DNA of 64,000 nt from CAZSHG01 sp964606695 [NCBI: uncultured bacterium] (GTDB lineage: Bacteria > UBP14 > UBA6098). The translations under genes were made by a program, and so were the position numbers. The notes under the pieces were generated by a model. The model was not told the origin of the DNA, made no database searches, and was given only the letters and a program-made list of their open reading frames with translations. Below are positions 35,541-44,568 of this stretch, piece by piece (position 1 is the first letter of the stretch; the number at the start of each line of letters is the position of its first letter). The stretch spans positions 26,000-89,999 of the forward strand of contig CAZSHG010000013.1 in NCBI GenBank assembly GCA_964606695.1. The letters run 5' to 3'.

Positions 35541-38500
35541 ATGACAGAAGTAACACTGACTATAGATGGAAAAAAGGTAACCGTTCCGGAAGGGACAACT
35601 GTTCTGGAAGCCGCGCGTAAAGCCGGCATCGACGATATCCCGACCCTTTGCCACGACGACCGGCTGAAACCCTATGGAAGCTGTTTCGTTTGTGTGGTGG
35701 AGCAGGAAGGAAGGTCTAACCTCATCCCCAGTTGTGCGTCGCCGGCTTTCGACGACATTGTGATCCATACCGACAGCCCGAAAGTGCGCGAAGCACGAAA
35801 GGCCGCACTGGAACTCCTGTTGTCGAATCACTATGCCGATTGCATCGCGCCGTGCCAGCTAAAATGCCCCAGCAACGTGGACGTGCAGGGATATATCGCA
35901 CTGATTGCGGCGGGGGAATACCGCGAGGCGGTCAGGCTCATCAAAGAGGTCAATCCTTTCGTAGCAACCTGTGGTAGAGTTTGCACGCGCCCCTGCGAGG
36001 ACGAATGCCGACGCAACATCTTCGACGAACGCGTTAGCATCGATTTCCTCAAGCGATTCGCCAGCGATAAAAACGAGTCCAGCAAAGACGTTTACCATTC
36101 TCAGCCGGGGAAATCCACCGGCAAGAAGGTGGCTGTCGTTGGTGCCGGGCCGGCGGGGCTGTCGTGCGCATATTATCTGGCGGAACGCGGTCATACAATT
36201 GAGGTTTTCGAGGCAAAGGATCAGGCGGGAGGAATGCTACGCTACGGCATCCCCGAATACAGACTGCCCGACGACGTCCTGGACGCCGAGATAGCGAAAA
36301 TCACCGAACTCGGCGTGAAAATCAACTACAACAAAGCCCTTGGAAAAGACTTTACGATTCACGATCTCAAAAAGGAATATGATTCGATATTTATCGGCAT
36401 CGGGACGCAAGGAAACCGACCAATGGGCATCGAGGGCGAGGACACTATCGAGGGTTTCGTGGGCGGAGTTCGTTTTCTGGAACGATGCCAGGACGAATGC
36501 AGTCTACGGCTTCCCGGAAAGGTAGTGGTAATAGGCGGTGGAAACACCGCTATCGACTGTGCGCGAACGGCGTTGCGTCTCGGCGCGGACGAGGTTACGC
36601 TGGTGTATCGCCGAGCTAGAAAACAGATGCCCGCCCTGGACATCGAGGTTGACGAGGCCGAAAAGGAAGGCGTGAAATTCCACCTGTTGGCCAATCCGGT
36701 GCGAGCCATCGCGGACGATAACAATAAGCTGAAAGCACTGGAGTGTATCAAGATGGAACTCGGCGAGCCGGATTCTTCCGGACGACGAAGGCCGGTGCCC
36801 ATCGAGGGAAGCGAGTTCATAATCGAGGCGGATTGGGCGATAGCGGCTATCGGCCAGATAATGGACGACGAATGCATCGAGGGGGAACCGGAGGAATGCC
36901 GACCGGATCTCAACCGCTGGCGCACCTTCGACGCTAACATGGACACCGGCGCGACGAACATCGAGGGCGTATTCGCCGGCGGAGACGACGTTACCGGAGC
37001 CGCAACAGCTATCGAGGCTATCGCGGCGGGCAAGAAGTCTGCATACGCCATGCATCATTATATGATAGACGGCGAAATTAAGGCCATCCCAGGCGAATTT
37101 ATCAGTAAAAAGGACACCTGGGGCAAACCGCCGGAAGAGGAATTCGCCCAATACGACAAATCCGAAAGGAGACATCTGCAGGAATTACCGGTCGAGGAAA
37201 GGCTGAAGGGCTTCATGGAGGCCGAAACCGGTATGGCCGAAGAGGACGCGGAATTCGAGGTTACACGATGCCTGGAATGCGGGTGCGCGAGTGTGTTTAC
37301 GTGCGATCTCAAGCGCCTTTCCACGGATTACGACACTGACGTGGAGACCTACCTCGGCGGCCTTGCCAAATACGAGATCGATGACCGCCATCCCTTTATT
37401 CGGCTGGATCAGAACAAGTGCATCCTCTGCGGAAGATGCGTGCGAATCTGTTCGGACGAAGTAGTCGGACGTAACGCTTACGGTTTTGTCAATCGCGGCT
37501 TTGTGGCGGCGATTCGCCCGGAACTGGAGAAAGCTCTCATCGAAACCGATTGCGAAAGCTGTGGTATGTGTATATCCACCTGCCCCACTGGCGCGATAGA
37601 ATTCAAGGCGTTCACGCCGAAACCGGGGCCGTGGGAACTGGATTACATCGACAGCGTTTGCGGTTTCTGTTCCGTCGGGTGCGATCTGAAGATCGGCAAA
37701 ATCGGCAATTCGCTGATCGGAATAGACATTCCGGAAGACAGTTTCGCTTGTCTCCGCGGACGTTTCGGCTCGGGTTATATTGTCGATGACGAAAGAATCC
37801 GCGAGGCGAAAATCGACGGTAAAAAGGCGAAAATAAGCGAGGCCATAGATAAAATAGCCGCGGAATTAAATAATTACGATTCGTCGAAGGTGGCGGTTCT
37901 TGTCTCGCCGAGATTGCCACTGGAAGACGTCGCTATGGCGAAGAAGCTTGCCAATTGCATCGGCACCGAACTTGTCGGCTCGATTACGCAAACGACCGCC
38001 CTCGATTACGACGGCATGGTTGTTTCCACCGGCAATTACGACGACATAGCGAAATCCGATTCTCTCCTTTTCATCGACGGCATAGCCGAGGTATCTCACC
38101 CGGTCATCGGTTATCGAATCAACAAGGCGCATTTCGACGGTGCGAAACTTATTACGGTCGGCCCGAACGCCACGAAATTCGACAGAACTTCCGATGTCCG
38201 GATTAAAAACGCACGCGGAACACACGCGGTGCTTCTCGGCGCGCTTACCGGGGATTTCGACAGGGTGAAGGCTGTGGAAATGGCCGGCATAATCTCCGAT
38301 GAAATCGATAGGGCCGAGGAAATACTCGCTAAATCCGAAAACCCGGTTATCGTTTATACCGCCGAGGACACCCCGGCCGCCTGTTACGGCGATCGCGCGC
38401 TAATCGCGAAGCTGGCGGAAAAATATGGCGCGAAAGTGATGATCGTAACGGGGGCTTCCAACACCCTCGGTTTCAAAGCGTTATTGGGTAAATCCGACAG

Positions 38501-38960
38501 GCTGACAGAGGCTATCATGAACGGCGAAGTCGTAGCGACCATTTCTTTCGGTGAGGATCCTGAGGGATTCAAAGAAGGCGCGCTGGGCGAGATTATCGCA
38601 ATCGCAGATTTCCTCCCGACAGCCACTACCGAATCCGCGAAGGTAGTCCTACCGTTGGCCGCTTTCGGCGAAATGAGCGGGACTTTCATCAACGCCGTTG
38701 GTGATAATAAGAAGATGAACCCAGCTTTCAAATCGCCGCACGGCCTGCAAAACCGCGCTATTATGGCGGATATCTGTTCCGCGCTGGGCAAGATGATCGA
38801 ACCGGACGAGGAAATCGACATCGTCCTGCCGAAAAACAAGGACGATTACCCGATAGATGAAGGCTGGTTCGCCGTTCAAGAGCCGAGAATGCCCGTGCCG
38901 GCGGATTCACTCAAACGCTATATCGCAAAGCTAAAACGCGAGAATAAGATAGCTAATTAG
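35541..38960 (+). CDS. Fused NuoG-like ferredoxin / GltD flavoprotein / FDH-like subunit (StnC-like)
   Basis: The 1139-residue product joins several redox modules. In order they are a NuoG-type [2Fe-2S] domain (about 1-80, CHDDRLKPYGSCFVC), a GltD/NfnB-like NADPH and FAD module (about 100-530) and two [4Fe-4S] clusters (CILCGRCVRIC about 627, CESCGMCISTCP about 671). The GltD-like module has VGAGPAGLSCAYYLAERGH for FAD and VIGGGNTAIDCARTALRLGA for NADPH. Last comes a CGFCSVGC [4Fe-4S] plus molybdopterin-oxidoreductase-like region (about 707 to the end). In the last region no Cys or Sec occurs where formate dehydrogenases bind Mo/W, so it is probably structural as in NuoG. Together with the two upstream subunits this matches, as I recall it, the electron-bifurcating transhydrogenase StnABC linking NADH, NADPH and ferredoxin. 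Confidence 0.85.
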   Translation: MTEVTLTIDGKKVTVPEGTTVLEAARKAGIDDIPTLCHDDRLKPYGSCFVCVVEQEGRSNLIPSCASPAFDDIVIHTDSPKVREARKAALELLLSNHYADCIAPCQLKCPSNVDVQGYIALIAAGEYREAVRLIKEVNPFVATCGRVCTRPCEDECRRNIFDERVSIDFLKRFASDKNESSKDVYHSQPGKSTGKKVAVVGAGPAGLSCAYYLAERGHTIEVFEAKDQAGGMLRYGIPEYRLPDDVLDAEIAKITELGVKINYNKALGKDFTIHDLKKEYDSIFIGIGTQGNRPMGIEGEDTIEGFVGGVRFLERCQDECSLRLPGKVVVIGGGNTAIDCARTALRLGADEVTLVYRRARKQMPALDIEVDEAEKEGVKFHLLANPVRAIADDNNKLKALECIKMELGEPDSSGRRRPVPIEGSEFIIEADWAIAAIGQIMDDECIEGEPEECRPDLNRWRTFDANMDTGATNIEGVFAGGDDVTGAATAIEAIAAGKKSAYAMHHYMIDGEIKAIPGEFISKKDTWGKPPEEEFAQYDKSERRHLQELPVEERLKGFMEAETGMAEEDAEFEVTRCLECGCASVFTCDLKRLSTDYDTDVETYLGGLAKYEIDDRHPFIRLDQNKCILCGRCVRICSDEVVGRNAYGFVNRGFVAAIRPELEKALIETDCESCGMCISTCPTGAIEFKAFTPKPGPWELDYIDSVCGFCSVGCDLKIGKIGNSLIGIDIPEDSFACLRGRFGSGYIVDDERIREAKIDGKKAKISEAIDKIAAELNNYDSSKVAVLVSPRLPLEDVAMAKKLANCIGTELVGSITQTTALDYDGMVVSTGNYDDIAKSDSLLFIDGIAEVSHPVIGYRINKAHFDGAKLITVGPNATKFDRTSDVRIKNARGTHAVLLGALTGDFDRVKAVEMAGIISDEIDRAEEILAKSENPVIVYTAEDTPAACYGDRALIAKLAEKYGAKVMIVTGASNTLGFKALLGKSDRLTEAIMNGEVVATISFGEDPEGFKEGALGEIIAIADFLPTATTESAKVVLPLAAFGEMSGTFINAVGDNKKMNPAFKSPHGLQNRAIMADICSALGKMIEPDEEIDIVLPKNKDDYPIDEGWFAVQEPRMPVPADSLKRYIAKLKRENKIAN

Positions 38961-38981
38961 AGCGAGTAAAATAAAATGACA

Positions 38982-39009
38982 AAAGGCGCTCCGCGTTTGG
39001 AGCGCCTTT
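38982..39009. terminator. Bidirectional intrinsic terminator between the redox operon and sppA
   Basis: AAAGGCGCTCC (38982-38992) pairs perfectly with GGAGCGCCTTT (38999-39009) across GCGTTT. Both flanks are rich in T on the outgoing strand, so it can end the plus-strand redox operon and the minus-strand sppA gene. Confidence 0.88.
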
Positions 39010-39032
39010 CGTTTCTGTATAGTGCAGGGGAA

Positions 39033-40763
39033 TTAATTCGTTTTGATTCTGTAGGGCATAATCGTCAGTGGTTCTCCCGGCTCAAACAACGTGGCCGCCT
39101 CGTAAGCGGGATATAACGCTTCGTTAATCTGCTCGGGTAGCGGCGATTTTATCCTCGGTGCGGTAACCTCGAAAGCGATCTCGAAGAAACTCTTCTCGGG
39201 CGGGAAGACCTGGATTCCCAATTCTTCCGGATCGACTTTCGCCATTTTCGCCGCGACATCGATAACCTCAGATAACCCGGCGACCCTATCGGCGAGACCG
39301 ACATCGACGGCGTCGGAACCTAACCATATCCTGCCCTGCGCGAGATACTCCATCGAATCGGGAGATATATCACGTCCCTCGCCTGCTTTACCCGCGAAAT
39401 CGTCGTAAACCTTGTTGATCATCCTGTTAAAGGCTTCGTATCCTTCCGGGTCCATGCCTTTATATAATGCGAACTCGTTGGACAGCGCGCCCCGGTTGAT
39501 CGAATCTATAGTGATTCCCGCCCAATCGAGAAGGCCGTCGAAATAGGCCTTCATGAACACGACTCCGATAGACCCGGTGATAGTGTTCGGATCGCAGAAG
39601 ATCGAATCTGCACCCATGCTTATATAATAACCTCCACTGGCGGCGATACCGCCCATACTCACGATGACCGGTTTCTTTTTCTTCGCTTGAATGATCGATT
39701 TCCAGATAATGTCGCTTGCCAAAGCGCTTCCGCCGGGGGAATCGATACGCAGGACTATTGCTTCGATATCATCGTCCTCCGCGGCGTCGTCGATAGCTTT
39801 GGAGAACGTTTTCGAGCCGATTGTCTCGTTTCCGCCGAAGGGATTCGGCATCTCGGATTTTCCGGTGTGTATAGAGCCAAGTCCGTAAATCACAGCGATT
39901 TTTTCGTCGCCGTCCAGGGCATTTCGCTTATGTGCGTATGTCGCCGGGCCGATTATTCTATCGTCGTCCTCATCTACCATTCTGTCGATCATCTCATCGA
40001 ATTCCTGCGGATACAGCAGTGAATCCACAAGACCCCATTCCAGAGCCTCGTCGCCATAGAAAACTCCGTAATCGACCATCGTAAGGACGGAATCCCTTTC
40101 CAATCCGCGTCGCTCGGCGACGTCGTCCACCCAGCCGTAGTAAAGGCCGTCCAGCAGTCGAACTAGTGTTTCACGATATAGCTCGGAAAATTCTTTGTTG
40201 ACGAACATCTCCGATGCGCCCTTATAATCACCAATCTGGATAACGTCCCAACCGACGCCGATTTTTTCGGCTGTGCCGGCAAAGAACATCGGCGAAATGG
40301 ACATACCGAGTAAAATGACCTCTCCGCTGGGGGTCATATAAACGTGGTCGGCCAGCGCGACGAGAGAGTAACCGCCCATTCCGGCGTTGTTGAAATAGGC
40401 ATAAACCGGTTTGCCGGATTCTTTAAACTTCATTATCGCCCTAACCACCTCGTCCCGATGGGCGAATCCAAAGGAATGCCCGGAGGGTTTGATAGCCATC
40501 GCGACTATGTTCTCATCGTCCGCCGCCAATTCGATTCCCTTAATTAGAGAGAGAAAACTCTCTTTCCGCTTAAATTTGAAACCGGTGAAATCGTAACCGC
40601 CCTTTTCGGGATAGTTATTCGACAGATCGACCATTAGCACGGAATTGTCCTTTACCCTGATGCTCTTGCCGCCTATAAGGCTTTTCTGCAGATACAACAG
40701 CGTCGCGATCATAGCGAATATCACTACGAGGACAATCGCGATAATTATTAGTGTCTTTTTCAT
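39033..40763 (-). CDS. sppA: Signal peptide peptidase SppA (67 kDa type)
   Basis: The 576-residue product has one N-terminal membrane segment (MKKTLIIIAIVLVVIFAM) and two S49 domains, as in long-form SppA. The catalytic Lys lies in IGDYKGASEMF in the first domain and the nucleophile Ser in GGIAASGGYYIS in the second; DSPGGSALASD is the second-domain oxyanion region. ATG at 40763 is chosen because GGTGA lies before it and the hydrophobic anchor follows at once; an upstream start at 40796 would add 11 charged residues. The enzyme cleaves residual signal peptides in the membrane. The gene stands alone between a promoter and a terminator. Confidence 0.92.
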   Translation of the reverse strand: MKKTLIIIAIVLVVIFAMIATLLYLQKSLIGGKSIRVKDNSVLMVDLSNNYPEKGGYDFTGFKFKRKESFLSLIKGIELAADDENIVAMAIKPSGHSFGFAHRDEVVRAIMKFKESGKPVYAYFNNAGMGGYSLVALADHVYMTPSGEVILLGMSISPMFFAGTAEKIGVGWDVIQIGDYKGASEMFVNKEFSELYRETLVRLLDGLYYGWVDDVAERRGLERDSVLTMVDYGVFYGDEALEWGLVDSLLYPQEFDEMIDRMVDEDDDRIIGPATYAHKRNALDGDEKIAVIYGLGSIHTGKSEMPNPFGGNETIGSKTFSKAIDDAAEDDDIEAIVLRIDSPGGSALASDIIWKSIIQAKKKKPVIVSMGGIAASGGYYISMGADSIFCDPNTITGSIGVVFMKAYFDGLLDWAGITIDSINRGALSNEFALYKGMDPEGYEAFNRMINKVYDDFAGKAGEGRDISPDSMEYLAQGRIWLGSDAVDVGLADRVAGLSEVIDVAAKMAKVDPEELGIQVFPPEKSFFEIAFEVTAPRIKSPLPEQINEALYPAYEAATLFEPGEPLTIMPYRIKTN

Positions 40764-40807
40764 ATTCGTCACCACTTTTCTTTCTTTTTCAACCAACGTT
40801 CAGCTTC

Positions 40808-40835
40808 AAGATAAGCATTGAATACAAAATGTCAA
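40808..40835 (-). promoter_or_regulatory. Sigma70 promoter for sppA
   Basis: On the minus strand a perfect TTGACA (40835-40830) is followed at 16 bases by TATCTT (40813-40808). The transcript would start near 40801, about 38 bases before the preferred ATG. This position disfavours the alternative start at 40796. Confidence 0.65.
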
Positions 40836-40892
40836 GTCTATTTTACATTTTGTTGAAGATTTTTTAATTATCCAGGAAAAAATAGAATTAGC

Positions 40893-40921
40893 TTGTAACT
40901 TGCCGAAGTTTCCTATATTAT
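40893..40921 (+). promoter_or_regulatory. Promoter overlapping the first ATG of the ArsB-type gene
   Basis: TTGTAA (40893-40898), 17 bases, then TATTAT (40916-40921). The -10 box covers an ATG at 40920, which therefore cannot be the start codon. The transcript would begin near 40928, only about 7 bases before the next ATG. Confidence 0.55.
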
Positions 40922-40934
40922 GCAATATTTAATT

Positions 40935-42206
40935 ATGAATTCGCACTCTTACATAGCATTAACGATTTTCCTGGCGGCATACGCCTTTATCTCATCCGAA
41001 AAGGTGCATCGGACCAAAGTGGCGATTGCCGGCGCGGTGTTGATGATAATCCTGCGTATATTGCCCCAGACGAAGGCCATCGGAAGCATCGATTTCAATA
41101 CGATATTCCTTCTTCTTGGAATGATGATAATCGTCAATATCACGCGCGAAACAGGTTTCTTCGAGTTCGTCGCAATCAAGGGAGTTCGTGCGGCAAAAGG
41201 TAACCCCTGGCGTCTTCTTGTGATATTTTCGATTCTCACGGCTCTAATATCCGCCTTCTTAGATAACGTAACTACCGTTTTGCTTTTCACGCCGATAGTA
41301 ATTTTCATAGCCGATACTATTCGCGTTAAGGTTGTTCCCTACCTCGTTACAATCATCATTTCAGCCAACATCGGCGGCATGGCCACTCTTATCGGGGCTC
41401 CGCCGAATATAATGATCGGTAGCGCGACGGGCTTTTCGTTCAACGATTTTATTATTCATATCTTCCCAATTACTGTTGTCATATTCATAGCGAACGTCCT
41501 TTTCCTTCGGCTGATGGTTCACAAACATCTCGAGTCGAACGATATCGAGGAAGCCGCGAAAATGGACGCTTCGCGCGCTATCAAAGACAAAAAACTGATG
41601 GTGAAATGTCTTATCGTCCTCGGTTTGACAATAACGGGGTTCGCCCTCCATCATCTCCTGAACCTCCAACCGGCGACAATCGCGATTGCCGGCTCGGTCC
41701 TATTGATGTTGCTTGTTCCCGGTAATCCCATCGATTATCTCGAAAAAGTCGAATGGAACTCGCTTTTCTTCTTCGCCGGGTTGTTTATTATGGTTGGCGG
41801 GCTTGAGGCTTCGGGCGTTATCCAGGGTCTTTTCGAGTGGATAACGATGCATACCGATAATGTCGGAATCCTTTCAGGAGGATTTCTGTGGGGCGGATCG
41901 TTGATATGCAGTTTCGTGGATAATATCCCCTTCACCGCTATGATGATTCCATTGGTGCAGAAAATTTCGGGGCATATGTCCAATCCGGGAGCTTCCAATG
42001 CACTCTGGTGGGCACTGGCAATAGGAGTCAATATAGGCGGCAACGGCACAATTATTGCGGCCAGCCCGAACATCGTTGTTTCTGGAATAGCCGAAAACTC
42101 GAAACATAAGATTACTTTTGGGATGTATTTCAAATATGGATTCCTTTCGATGATAATGTCGGCCGTTCTGGGAACGGTATATGTGATTTTGAGATATCTA
42201 ATATAG
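40935..42206 (+). CDS. ArsB/CitMHS-superfamily anion transporter
   Basis: The product has about eleven hydrophobic segments and two pseudo-symmetric halves with the ion-transporter signatures SAFLDNVTTVLLFTPI and CSFVDNIPFTAMMIPL. Each is followed by ANIGGMATLIGAPPNIM or VNIGGNGTIIAASPNIV. These are typical of the ArsB/NhaD/SLC13-related IT superfamily. The substrate cannot be read from sequence; arsenite is unlikely to be certain because no arsenic genes are nearby. ATG at 40935 is preferred because the upstream ATG at 40920 lies in the promoter. A PTS enzyme I gene follows after 15 bases, probably in the same transcript. Confidence 0.82.
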   Translation: MNSHSYIALTIFLAAYAFISSEKVHRTKVAIAGAVLMIILRILPQTKAIGSIDFNTIFLLLGMMIIVNITRETGFFEFVAIKGVRAAKGNPWRLLVIFSILTALISAFLDNVTTVLLFTPIVIFIADTIRVKVVPYLVTIIISANIGGMATLIGAPPNIMIGSATGFSFNDFIIHIFPITVVIFIANVLFLRLMVHKHLESNDIEEAAKMDASRAIKDKKLMVKCLIVLGLTITGFALHHLLNLQPATIAIAGSVLLMLLVPGNPIDYLEKVEWNSLFFFAGLFIMVGGLEASGVIQGLFEWITMHTDNVGILSGGFLWGGSLICSFVDNIPFTAMMIPLVQKISGHMSNPGASNALWWALAIGVNIGGNGTIIAASPNIVVSGIAENSKHKITFGMYFKYGFLSMIMSAVLGTVYVILRYLI

Positions 42207-42221
42207 GGAGGATTTGGTGGA

Positions 42222-43985
42222 ATGAAAAAATTAGAAGGTTTAGGAGTTTCGCCGGGAATAGCCATCGCGCCGGCTTACGTAGTCCAGCGCGGCGAGATTA
42301 CTATCGAACAGAAGACTGTTTCCGACGATCAAATAGACGAAGAAGTCAACAGATTCAAAACCGCTGTTCAGAAATCGAAGGATCAGCTCGTCCATATCCA
42401 GGCGAGTGTGGCGAAAACTATGGGCGAGGATGCGGCGTCGATAATCGAAGCGCAGATAATGTTGCTTTCGGACGTCTCCGTGATCGACGAGACTATCGAG
42501 ATAATAAAGAAAAAGAAACTTCACGCCGAATCGGCGTTCGATACGGTCATCCTCAAGGGCATCGAAGCTCTCGACGGCAGTGACGACCCGGTTATGGCCG
42601 ACCGCGCACACGACCTCCGCGACATCAGACGACGCGTGCTCTCCAATCTTATGGAACTCAGTCATCACGTAATCCAGGAGGTAAACGAGGATCGAACGCT
42701 TGTGGTGCAACATCTCGCACCATCGGAAACAGCGCATCTTTTTCACAATAGATTCATCGGTATCGCTCTGGAGATGGGCGGAACGACTTCCCATGTTGCC
42801 ATTATGACACGCACCATGGAAATCCCCTGTGTGCTTGGGTTACAGGGTATTACAGACCACATTTCACCCCACGACAACGTCATAGTCGATGGAACAAACG
42901 GCTTTGTCATCATCAATCCTACCCCGGAAGTCCTCGACGAATATAGGGCCAAACAAAAGGCTCAACAGAGAAGGCGCGAGTGGATCGCCCGTTTCATCGA
43001 CGAGAAGGGCGTTACTTCGGATGGACATCGAATCTCAGTCGGCGCTAACATGGAACTTCCCGGCGAGGTCGAATCCGTGCTCAAGTATAAGTCCGACGGC
43101 GTCGGCCTGTTCAGAACCGAACTGCTTTATACGCGATCTACTAATCTCCCGAACGAGGACGAACAAACGAGCGTGTATCGTTCGCTTGCCGATAAAATCG
43201 ATCCCAATCCCCTTATTATCAGGACTTTCGACATCGGCGGCGATAAATTCGCAGAGATACTGGGCAGACCCTTCGAACCGAACCCATTCTTAGGTTGGAG
43301 GGCGATTCGTATAGGCCTTTCCCGCCCGAGAATTTTAAAAAAACAAATAAGAGCTATCCTCAGAGCCGCGCATAAAAGGAACATCAAGATGATGTTCCCC
43401 ATGATATCGAATCTCGACGAGGTAAAGCAGGCTATGCAACTTGCGCAGGAATCCAAAGACGAGTTGAAAGCCGAAGGATTGGATTATCAGGATAATCTCG
43501 AGATTGGGATTATGGTCGAGGTTCCCAGCGCCGCACTTCTGTCCAAGGAAATAGCGCCATTTGTAGATTTCTTCTCCATAGGAACAAACGACCTCGTTCA
43601 ATACACACTCGCGGTTGACCGTGGAAACCAGCGAATCAGTCATTTATACCAGAGTTTCAACCCCGCAGTTCTCAAACTTGTTAAAAAGACTATCGATTCG
43701 GCGTATTTGGGAGGAATCTGGTGCGGCATCTGCGGGGAGTTGGCCGCCGATCCGCGCGCAACGATTATTCTTGTAGGAATGGGTATCGACGAGATTTCGG
43801 TCAATCCCCCGTCTGTCCCAAAGATCAAGGGCATCATCCATTCGATAAGCAAAAAAGACGCCCGTAAGATAGCCGACGAATGTCTGCGCTTTTCCACGCA
43901 AGACGAAGTAACTTCCTTTCTCGACAAAAAGACACGGGAGCTTTTACCGGAGGAATTTTTCGAGGGTTTCTCGAAAATCGTGTAA
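42222..43985 (+). CDS. ptsI: PTS enzyme I (phosphoenolpyruvate-protein phosphotransferase)
   Basis: The 587-residue product begins with the HPr-binding and phosphohistidine domain (GVSPGIAIAPAYV), has the phosphorylated His in MGGTTSHVAIMTR (about 183-195), and a PEP-binding TIM barrel. The barrel carries VGLFRTELLYT, MFPMISNLDEVKQA, IGIMVEVPSAAL and SIGTNDLVQYTLAVDR. It transfers phosphate from PEP to HPr. No HPr, HPr kinase or EII gene is in the window, so its partner is encoded elsewhere. GGAGG precedes the start. A terminator follows. Confidence 0.93.
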   Translation: MKKLEGLGVSPGIAIAPAYVVQRGEITIEQKTVSDDQIDEEVNRFKTAVQKSKDQLVHIQASVAKTMGEDAASIIEAQIMLLSDVSVIDETIEIIKKKKLHAESAFDTVILKGIEALDGSDDPVMADRAHDLRDIRRRVLSNLMELSHHVIQEVNEDRTLVVQHLAPSETAHLFHNRFIGIALEMGGTTSHVAIMTRTMEIPCVLGLQGITDHISPHDNVIVDGTNGFVIINPTPEVLDEYRAKQKAQQRRREWIARFIDEKGVTSDGHRISVGANMELPGEVESVLKYKSDGVGLFRTELLYTRSTNLPNEDEQTSVYRSLADKIDPNPLIIRTFDIGGDKFAEILGRPFEPNPFLGWRAIRIGLSRPRILKKQIRAILRAAHKRNIKMMFPMISNLDEVKQAMQLAQESKDELKAEGLDYQDNLEIGIMVEVPSAALLSKEIAPFVDFFSIGTNDLVQYTLAVDRGNQRISHLYQSFNPAVLKLVKKTIDSAYLGGIWCGICGELAADPRATIILVGMGIDEISVNPPSVPKIKGIIHSISKKDARKIADECLRFSTQDEVTSFLDKKTRELLPEEFFEGFSKIV

Positions 43986-44013
43986 TCGAGAAAACCTATA
44001 TATTATATGAGGA

Positions 44014-44043
44014 AAGAGGGCGTTTTTAGCCCTCTTCCCTTTT
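44014..44043 (+). terminator. Intrinsic terminator after ptsI
   Basis: AAGAGGGC (44014-44021) pairs with GCCCTCTT (44029-44036) across a GTTTTTA loop and is followed by a T-rich stretch. It ends the transporter-ptsI unit and faces the 3' end of ssb. Confidence 0.8.
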
Positions 44044-44122
44044 CTGAAGTTAGATATTTTTATGCGTCGCCGAAAAAAACTGTCCGCAATTACGCAAGAT
44101 GGTTTTTCGGTTGCTCTCTCGT

Positions 44123-44545
44123 TTAGAACGGAACGTCGTCTTCGGTATCGCCGAAATCCTCGTTCGGTTCTTCCGCGCTTTCCTTGGGTTTTGCAGAGCC
44201 GCCGGGGCGCGCGTTTTTTTCGCCCCACTCCAGAAGCTGGATGTTCCTCGCATTGACCTTAACGCTTACTCTTTTCTGGCCGTTGCGGTCTTCCCAGGTG
44301 TCCTTGCGTATTTCTCCCTCGACGAAAACAAGCCGGCCCTTCTGAAGATACTCTGCGACGAACTCGGCGGTTTTACCCCAGCAGACGATATCGTGCCAGG
44401 TGGTTTCCTCCTGTAGATTGCCTTGTTTATCCCTATACTTCCGATTGGTCGCTATAGAGAAGTCAGTAACGGCAGTTCCGGACGGCGTATATCTCATTTC
44501 GGGATCCTGTCCGGTTCGACCGATTAGAAAAACTTTGTTGAACAT
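44123..44545 (-). CDS. ssb: Single-stranded DNA-binding protein
   Basis: The 140-residue product has the SSB OB-fold (MFNKVFLIGRTGQDPEMRY, about 1-105, with TTWHDIVCWGKTAE and KGRLVFVEGEI). A short Gly/Pro/Glu-rich linker leads to the conserved acidic tip DDVPF that binds partner proteins. It protects single-stranded DNA in replication and repair. It is the last gene of a minus-strand run after ddl, with a 23-base gap. Confidence 0.94.
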   Translation of the reverse strand: MFNKVFLIGRTGQDPEMRYTPSGTAVTDFSIATNRKYRDKQGNLQEETTWHDIVCWGKTAEFVAEYLQKGRLVFVEGEIRKDTWEDRNGQKRVSVKVNARNIQLLEWGEKNARPGGSAKPKESAEEPNEDFGDTEDDVPF

Positions 44546-44568
44546 CTTACCTCCAATCCTCCGCGCGG

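Noticed and set aside
36359-37175. Two overlapping minus-strand open frames (230 and 223 codons) within the StnC-like gene
   Set aside because: Antisense to the conserved GltD module; low-complexity Ser/Pro-rich translations.
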